Part shown: positions 12,936 through 17,186 of the stretch, one piece after another
Numbering within the stretch: the first letter of the stretch is position 1
Layout of the letters: each line of letters starts with the position of its first letter
Source: Actinomycetes bacterium
GTDB taxonomy: Bacteria > Actinomycetota > Actinomycetes > Streptosporangiales > Streptosporangiaceae
Length of the DNA: 17,186 nucleotides
Direction: 5' to 3'
Assembly: GCA_025964635.1 (NCBI GenBank)
Contig: JAOPYP010000334.1
Location: 1-17,186, forward strand
Notes under the pieces: generated by a model
Database searches by the model: none
Told to the model about the DNA's origin: nothing
Seen by the model: only the letters and a program-made list of their open reading frames with translations
Translations under genes and position numbers: made by a program

Positions 12936-13253
12936 GTGAGGGTGACCGTGCCGCTGGAGCGCGTGCTGCGGGCGTTCCTGGATGACCCCGCCGCCCCTCG
13001 CTACGGCTACGACCTGATGAAGGTGGCCAGCCTGCAAAGCGGCACCCTGTATCCGCTGCTGGCCCGCCTGGAGCAGCAGAAGCTGGTCGCCTCCGCGTGG
13101 GAGACCCCGCAGCAGGAGGGGCAGCGGCCCCGGAAGTACTACCGGCTGACCGGCGAGGGCATCCGGGTCGCCCGGCTGGAGCTCGCGCGAGCCTCCCGCC
13201 AGCAGCGCGCGCCGGGACATCCGGGGCGCCTGGCACCAGGGAGCCTGGGGTGA
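12936..13253 (+). CDS. PadR family transcriptional regulator
   Basis: A 105-residue winged-helix repressor. VPLERVLRAFLDDPAAPRYGYD (5-26) then LMKVASLQSGTLYPLLARLE (27-46) is the PadR DNA-binding core, and PRKYYRLTGEGIRVARLEL (about 69-87) is the wing and following helix. It is the short PadR type without a long C-terminal dimer domain. GTG 12936 gives an N-terminus of MRVTVPLERVLRAF, typical of the family, and would be the first base of a leaderless mRNA; GTG 12942, seven bases after GAGG, is the alternative. The TGA overlaps the GTG of the membrane-protein gene (GTGA), so both are coupled. PadR genes often control the membrane protein they are coupled to; the inducer is unknown. Confidence 0.9.
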   Translation: MRVTVPLERVLRAFLDDPAAPRYGYDLMKVASLQSGTLYPLLARLEQQKLVASAWETPQQEGQRPRKYYRLTGEGIRVARLELARASRQQRAPGHPGRLAPGSLG

Positions 13254-13861
13254 GGGGTGAGCGCGCGCTGCTGCGGATCGGCGAGTACCTGGTGGGCCGC
13301 GCCTGCCGCCGCCTGCCGCGCGGGATCCGGGACGAGCGCTACCGGGAATGGGCGGCTGAGCTGCCCGCTATCTTGCATGATCGCGGGATCCGGCTCGGTC
13401 CGTACCGCGCTGTGCGCATGCTGGGCTATGCGGCGGGCACCCTGCGCGTATCTGCCCTGACGGCTGGCCGCGCCCGGCGCCGGGCGGCCGGGCCCTGGGC
13501 CCTTGTGCCCGGCCTGCTCTTTATTGCTGGCCTGGTGGTTATGGGCTGGGGCGTCCGGGACACGCTGCGGGCTCCAGGGGACGGGGTGAACTACGTGCTG
13601 GTGGCGTGGTCCCTCTCGTTCGTGGCCTGGCCCATTAGCCAGTATGTCCGGTCCACCGCGCGCGTGACCGGGCTGATCATCATCACCGGCAACCTGGCGG
13701 GCCTGGCCGTTTTCATCTGGGACACGGTGCGGGCTCCCGGGGATTGGGTGAACTACGTGCTGGTGGCGTGGTCCCTGGTCCTCCTCGGCGCGTCTTCGTG
13801 GCTCATCCGGCGATGGGTCCGTACGGGCGGCGGGCACAATGCGGGCGTGCCGGCACGGTGA
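13250..13861 (+). CDS. PadR-linked membrane protein with internal duplication
   Basis: A 203-residue protein of unknown function. The N-terminal soluble part has the pattern ALLRIGEYLVGRACRRLPR, then IRDERYREWAAELPAILHD (about 5-45), which I know from uncharacterised actinobacterial proteins encoded next to PadR genes. Hydrophobic helices follow at about 82-98, 113-130, 140-156 and 165-182. A 54-codon unit is duplicated: GVRDTLRAPGDGVNYVLVAW recurs as IWDTVRAPGDWVNYVLVAW, and the underlying DNA (13557-13614 and 13719-13776) is 54/58 identical. The GTG at 13250 overlaps the PadR stop, with GGGAG upstream. PadR control of this protein is likely from the coupling. Confidence 0.82.
   Translation: MRGERALLRIGEYLVGRACRRLPRGIRDERYREWAAELPAILHDRGIRLGPYRAVRMLGYAAGTLRVSALTAGRARRRAAGPWALVPGLLFIAGLVVMGWGVRDTLRAPGDGVNYVLVAWSLSFVAWPISQYVRSTARVTGLIIITGNLAGLAVFIWDTVRAPGDWVNYVLVAWSLVLLGASSWLIRRWVRTGGGHNAGVPAR
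13557..13776 (+). repeat. Two near-identical 58-bp repeats inside the membrane-protein gene
   Basis: 13557-13614 and 13719-13776 differ at four of 58 positions, with a period of 162 bases (54 codons, frame kept). Each encodes a D-T-x-R-A-P-G-D-x-V-N-Y-V-L-V-A-W loop-plus-helix unit. Conservation of synonymous positions points to recent duplication or gene conversion. Confidence 0.9.
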
Positions 13862-14173
13862 CTGCTTCCTAAATCAGCACTGGCTCGGGGTCATTGTCTG
13901 GATCCGGTAGCCGCGAGCTGGACAATCGGCAGCGCGAAATACGGGCCCCGCCGGCAATACGCCCTCAGGTGCGGTTAACGAGTGTCCGCCTGTTGCGGAT
14001 TATCGGGCGGCTGTGGATAACCCCACCAGGAAGACGGGTGCTCACCACGTTCCCCGGCAGGTGCCCAGTTCGTAGCGTGGCCGGCAGATGCAGACGACAG
14101 CGTCCTCGCGCTACGGGGCCGGTCGTCTCAGCCGCAAGAACACCGCCACGACAGCATAGGCACGGGAGGTCCG
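13862..14173. other. Gene-free stretch upstream of the ABC exporter
   Basis: No coding frame is convincing; the frame opening at 13894 runs through the ATPase gene in the wrong frame. A single TGTGGATAA (14012-14020, reverse of a DnaA box) is present but isolated. The promoter for the ABC operon should lie here, near 14100-14160, but no hexamer pair with good spacing stands out. Confidence 0.45.
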
Positions 14174-14893
14174 ATGATCGAGGCACGCGGCCTCGTCAAG
14201 CACTACCGATCCACGCTTGCGGTGGACAACCTGAGCTTCGATGTCCGCCCCGGCACGGTGACCGGATTTCTTGGCCCGAACGGCGCCGGCAAGTCCACTT
14301 CGATGCGCATGATCATGGGCCTGGACCGGCCGGACGCGGGACAGGTCAGGATCGACGGGAAGAGTTACGGCCACCTGCGCTGGCCGCTCCGCGAGGTGGG
14401 CGCGCTGCTCGAGGCCAAGGCGTTCCACCCGGGCCGCACCGCCCGCGCCCACCTGGCCGCGCTCGCCGCCAGCAACGCGATCGGCCGGCGGCGGGTCGAA
14501 GAGGTGCTCGCCATCACCGGCATCGAGAAGGCCGCGGACCGCCGGGCCGGGAAGTTCTCGCTCGGCATGTCCCAGCGGCTGGGTATCGCCGCCGCCCTGC
14601 TCGGTGACCCGCGGGTGCTGCTGCTCGACGAGCCGGTCAACGGCCTGGACCCCGAAGGCATCCGCTGGATCCGCAACCTGCTGAAGAACCTCGCCGCCCA
14701 GGGCCGGACCGTGCTGGTCTCCAGCCACCTGATCAGCGAGATCGCGCACACCGCGGACGCACTCATCGTGATCGGCCAGGGCCGGCTGCTGGCGCAGACC
14801 ACGGTCGCCCAGCTGTCCGCCCGGGCCAGCTCACTGGAAGAAGCGTTCTTCCAGCTGACCGAGGGCGTCACCGACTATTCAGGGAGCCTGTGA
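14174..14893 (+). CDS. ABC transporter ATP-binding protein
   Basis: A 239-residue ATPase that powers export or another membrane task with the permease encoded next. Motifs: Walker A GPNGAGKST (34-42), Q-loop region replaced by the LLEAKAFHPGRTA type (78-90) seen in this actinobacterial subfamily, signature FSLGMSQR (128-135), Walker B RVLLLDEP (147-154), D-loop NGLDP (156-160) and H-loop His185 in SSHL. Residues 186-230 (ISEIAHTADALIVI, then SLEEAFFQLT) are the usual C-terminal part. It lacks the longer C-terminal domain of DrrA-like 300-residue members. ATG 14174 has CGGGAGG upstream. The stop overlaps the permease start (TGATG). Confidence 0.95.
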   Translation: MIEARGLVKHYRSTLAVDNLSFDVRPGTVTGFLGPNGAGKSTSMRMIMGLDRPDAGQVRIDGKSYGHLRWPLREVGALLEAKAFHPGRTARAHLAALAASNAIGRRRVEEVLAITGIEKAADRRAGKFSLGMSQRLGIAAALLGDPRVLLLDEPVNGLDPEGIRWIRNLLKNLAAQGRTVLVSSHLISEIAHTADALIVIGQGRLLAQTTVAQLSARASSLEEAFFQLTEGVTDYSGSL

Positions 14894-15714
14894 TGAACAC
14901 CGCGACGCTCCGCCACCGCGGCGCCAGTCCCGTCCGCGGCAGCTACGGTTTCCGCACCGTGGCCCGGATGGAGTGGCGGAAACTCCGCACGGTCCGTTCC
15001 ACCTGGTACATCGTGGCCGTCTTCGCGGCCGGCATGATCGGCCTGGCCATGCTGGTGCTGAAAAACGAGAACTACGCGCAGCTGTCCGCCGCCGGCCGCG
15101 CGTCCTTCGACCCTGCCTACGACGCCTTCCTCGGGCTCGTGCTCGGCCAGTTGCTGCTCGGCGTCCTCGGCGTGCTCGCGATCACGACCGAGTTCTCCTC
15201 CGGGATGATCCGCGCCACGTTCGCCGCGGCGCCCAGGCGTCCGCTCGTGCTCGCCGCGAAGGCAGCGGTGCTCGGGGCCGTCACACTGGCGGCGGGGGAG
15301 ATCTCCGCCTTCGCGGCGTTCTTGGCCGGCCAGGCAATGCTGAAGGCCCCGGCCCCGCACGCCACGCTCGGTCAGCCCGGCGTGCTCCGCGCGGTGTTGA
15401 TGGCCGGCGCCTACCCAGCGCTGATCGCGCTCATCAGTCTGGGCATCGGCGCGATCATCCGGCACACCGCGGGCGCCATCTGCGCCCTGGTCGGCGTGCT
15501 GTTCGTGCTGCCGCTGCTGTTCGTCCCGCTAAGCCCCTCGATCCAGGACACGGCGCAGAAGTTCCTGCCCCACGTGATGGCGGCGCTCTCGCTGACCGCG
15601 GTCAAGCCGGTCGCGCACATGCTGTCGCCCGGGCTGACCTTCGGCTTGCTGTGCGCGTATGCCATGGTGGCGCTCGCGGCCGGGGCCTGGGCGCTCGCCC
15701 GCCGTGATGCCTGA
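14893..15714 (+). CDS. ABC-2 type transporter permease
   Basis: A 273-residue permease paired with the preceding ATPase. After a cytoplasmic N-terminus with the family's ARMEWRKLRTVRSTWY pattern (about 24-39) come about six hydrophobic segments: 38-57, 83-104, 130-152, 167-188, 194-215 and 247-268. TEFSSGMIRATFAAAPRR (about 103-120) is a loop conserved in this ABC-2 subgroup. It likely exports a lipid, peptide or drug; the substrate is unknown. ATG 14893 overlaps the TGA of the ATPase; GTG 14890 is an alternative. A sensor kinase follows after 100 bases, and such kinase-regulator pairs often control an adjacent exporter, here inferred from position only. Confidence 0.92.
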   Translation: MNTATLRHRGASPVRGSYGFRTVARMEWRKLRTVRSTWYIVAVFAAGMIGLAMLVLKNENYAQLSAAGRASFDPAYDAFLGLVLGQLLLGVLGVLAITTEFSSGMIRATFAAAPRRPLVLAAKAAVLGAVTLAAGEISAFAAFLAGQAMLKAPAPHATLGQPGVLRAVLMAGAYPALIALISLGIGAIIRHTAGAICALVGVLFVLPLLFVPLSPSIQDTAQKFLPHVMAALSLTAVKPVAHMLSPGLTFGLLCAYAMVALAAGAWALARRDA

Positions 15715-15803
15715 ACCGCCGCGCCAGAACCATGATGTCAGAACCGCCGCGCCGGAACGCGTCCGGCTTGCCTGGTCTCCGGCTTGCCCCAGGTCTCCGG
15801 CTT
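15713..15803 (+). repeat. Short direct repeats before the sensor kinase
   Basis: GAACCGCCGCGCC occurs at 15713-15725 and 15741-15753 (28-base period), the first copy overlapping the permease stop. TCCGGCTT then occurs three times, at 15762, 15778 and 15796 (periods 16 and 18). The second set lies in the promoter region of the kinase gene and could be binding sites of its own response regulator, but this is only a possibility. Confidence 0.5.
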
Positions 15804-15808
15804 AGGCT
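15803..15808 (+). promoter_or_regulatory. -10 box placed for leaderless transcription of the kinase gene
   Basis: TAGGCT (15803-15808) matches the TANNNT -10 form and is followed by six bases and then the ATG at 15815. No ribosome-binding site precedes the ATG. This spacing is the standard layout of leaderless actinobacterial genes, where the mRNA begins at the start codon. Confidence 0.6.
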
Positions 15809-15814
15809 AGGCCC

Positions 15815-17164
15815 ATGACCGAGTCGTTCCCCTCCGCGGTCCGGGGTCGGTGGCGGCCGGGCGCCAGGTTCCTTTTCCGCTTGGGGCGTCGCACGCTCGT
15901 GGAGTCGCTGTACCTGCTCACCGCGCCGGTGACCGCCGCGGCTGGCCTGCTGCTGGTGCTCGGTGGCCTGTGCGCCGGAACGGTCGGCTTGCTGGTACCG
16001 GGCCGGTCGCCGGTCCCGCCCGGCGTTCTGGCACCGGCGCGGTGGTGCGCCGACTTGGAACGGTGGCGGATCGCCAAGGTGCGCTCCCCGGCCGCCGCGG
16101 CGGAGGGTGCGGGCCATCGGCCGAGACCGAAGGAGACAGCCGCTGCGTCCGACCCGGGGCTGTGGCTCGACGTGGCGCACGCGGTGGTGGTGCTCCCTGT
16201 CGCTCTGGTCACCTCAGTGGTGACGGCGCTGTGGTGGTTCGTCGGCCTCGGTGCCGCCACGGCCGCCCTGCGCTACGAGTACACATCCTCCGAGTCGCTG
16301 CGGCACATGCGGCCCATGACCCTGAATGTGGGCAGCGCCCAGTCCCACATCGCCTTGAGCCTGGGGCTGACGTCGCCGGCCGGGCGGGTCGCCTTCGGGA
16401 CCGCGGTCGGCCTGCTGCTGCTGTTCGCCCTGCCGCTGGTGACCCGGGCGTGCGTCGCCGCCCAGACCGGGCTGGGGCAGGCGCTGCTGTCTGACGCGTC
16501 CGCGTTGCACCGCAGGATCAGCGGACTGGAGCAGGAGCGGGACACCGCCCGCGCGCAGACCGTCGCCGCGGTGACGGCCGAGGCGACCGCGCTGCGCCGG
16601 CTCGAACGCGACATCCACGACGGGCCGCAGCAGCGGCTGGTCCGCCTGGCGATGGAACTGGGCCGCGCCCAGCACCACTTCGACAGCAGGCCGGAGGCCG
16701 TCCGGGAGGCGCTCGCCGACGCGATCGTCCAGACCCAGGAGGCGCTGGACGAGCTACGGGCCCTGTCACGTGGCATCGCCCCGCCGATCCTCGTCGACCG
16801 CGGCCTGCGCGAGGCGCTCACCGCCCTGGCCGCGCGCTCGACCATACCCGTGGAGCTCGATGCCGGTCCCCTGAACCGCCGGCTGGACGCTGCCGTCGAG
16901 ACGGCCGCGTATTTCGTGATCGCCGAGGCCCTGACCAACGTGGCCAAGCACAGCCACGCCCACCGGTGCGCGATCGGACTGCGCCACAGTGAGGGAACCT
17001 TGCGGGCCTGGGTAACGGACGACGGAGCGGGCGGCGCGGCGCTGGACAAGGGACACGGACTGCGGGGGCTGGACGACCGGCTGCACGCGGCCGGCGGCCG
17101 GCTGCGGGTCACCAGTCCCTACGGCGGCCCGACGACGGTCACCGCGGAACTGCCGTGCTGCTGA
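15815..17164 (+). CDS. Two-component sensor histidine kinase (HisKA_3/NarL type)
   Basis: A 449-residue membrane sensor kinase. The N-terminal sensor has hydrophobic segments at about 34-62, 120-150 and 192-212, in the style of the actinobacterial 'putative sensor' domain. A coiled linker (226-262) leads to the dimerisation helix RRLERDIHDGPQQRLVRLAM (261-280), with His268 the phosphorylated residue. The ATPase domain has the N box EALTNVAKHSHA (371-382, Asn375), G1 DDGAGG (402-407) and G2 GHGLRGLDDR (413-422), ending at the family's usual terminus. The ATG at 15815 appears leaderless. The partner response regulator normally follows directly, and only 22 bases remain in the window, so it is probably just outside. 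The signal is unknown; the ABC exporter upstream is a plausible target. Confidence 0.95.
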   Translation: MTESFPSAVRGRWRPGARFLFRLGRRTLVESLYLLTAPVTAAAGLLLVLGGLCAGTVGLLVPGRSPVPPGVLAPARWCADLERWRIAKVRSPAAAAEGAGHRPRPKETAAASDPGLWLDVAHAVVVLPVALVTSVVTALWWFVGLGAATAALRYEYTSSESLRHMRPMTLNVGSAQSHIALSLGLTSPAGRVAFGTAVGLLLLFALPLVTRACVAAQTGLGQALLSDASALHRRISGLEQERDTARAQTVAAVTAEATALRRLERDIHDGPQQRLVRLAMELGRAQHHFDSRPEAVREALADAIVQTQEALDELRALSRGIAPPILVDRGLREALTALAARSTIPVELDAGPLNRRLDAAVETAAYFVIAEALTNVAKHSHAHRCAIGLRHSEGTLRAWVTDDGAGGAALDKGHGLRGLDDRLHAAGGRLRVTSPYGGPTTVTAELPCC

Positions 17165-17186
17165 CCCCGCACGAAGCAGCGCCCGG

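Noticed and set aside
14012..14020. TGTGGATAA, reverse complement of a DnaA box
   Set aside because: A single copy with no further boxes, no AT-rich unwinding region and no replication genes nearby; most likely chance.
1..17186. CRISPR array, tRNA, rRNA, prophage or toxin-antitoxin system
   Set aside because: No regularly spaced repeats, no tRNA-like folds, no phage structural genes and no toxin or antitoxin pair could be recognised.

Overview
The window reads as a high-GC actinobacterial chromosome. Evidence: strong G/C bias at third codon positions, frequent GTG starts, GTGA/TGATG stop-start overlaps, leaderless-type promoters, a ydaO-type c-di-AMP riboswitch ahead of an NlpC/P60 hydrolase, and many actinobacterial family types (DUF4389, PadR plus membrane protein, NarL-type sensor kinase). 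Genus cannot be fixed from the sequence; a filamentous actinomycete is plausible. Short operons alternate with gene-poor, decayed stretches, so it looks like an accessory or remodelled region.

Layout. 1-297: tail of a broken ORF, possibly restriction-endonuclease-like. 629-1282: DUF4389 membrane protein. 1406-1640 (-): frameshifted 3' remnant of an IS982-type transposase, directly abutting the stop of an NlpC/P60 cell-wall hydrolase (1642-2655, -), which is preceded by the riboswitch (about 2683-2830, -). 3224-3925 (-): unknown protein. 4136-5565: BlaI/MecI-type repressor translationally coupled to an M56 (BlaR1-like) membrane metalloprotease. 5749-7294: ArsR-type repressor, with a long inverted repeat over its promoter, coupled to a DUF318-type permease. 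7514-7789: small two-helix membrane protein. 7826-8278: orphan C-terminal piece of a copper-type P1B ATPase. 8574-9983: TetR regulator followed by a SAM methyltransferase; both promoters carry CTTAG-N6-CTAAG sites. 10075-10899 (-): DUF4396 membrane protein with a His-Cys motif. 11283-12359 (-): a single-pass membrane protein and a four-cysteine protein. 12936-13861: PadR regulator coupled to a membrane protein with an internal duplication. 14174-15714: ABC exporter (ATPase plus permease). 15815-17164: sensor histidine kinase whose response regulator probably lies just beyond the window.

How the genes work together. Four separate regulator-plus-target modules (BlaI/M56, ArsR/permease, TetR/methyltransferase, PadR/membrane protein) sit close together, and three carry palindromes at the promoter that suggest autoregulation. 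The middle section (about 4.1-10.9 kb) has a metal or stress-resistance flavour: ArsR, permease, copper ATPase debris and a Cys/His-bearing DUF4396 protein. I see no clearly novel defence system, CRISPR array, tRNA or rRNA. The most distinctive signals are the shared TetR operator set, the ArsR inverted repeat, the riboswitch-hydrolase pair and the near-identical internal DNA repeat in the PadR-linked membrane protein.
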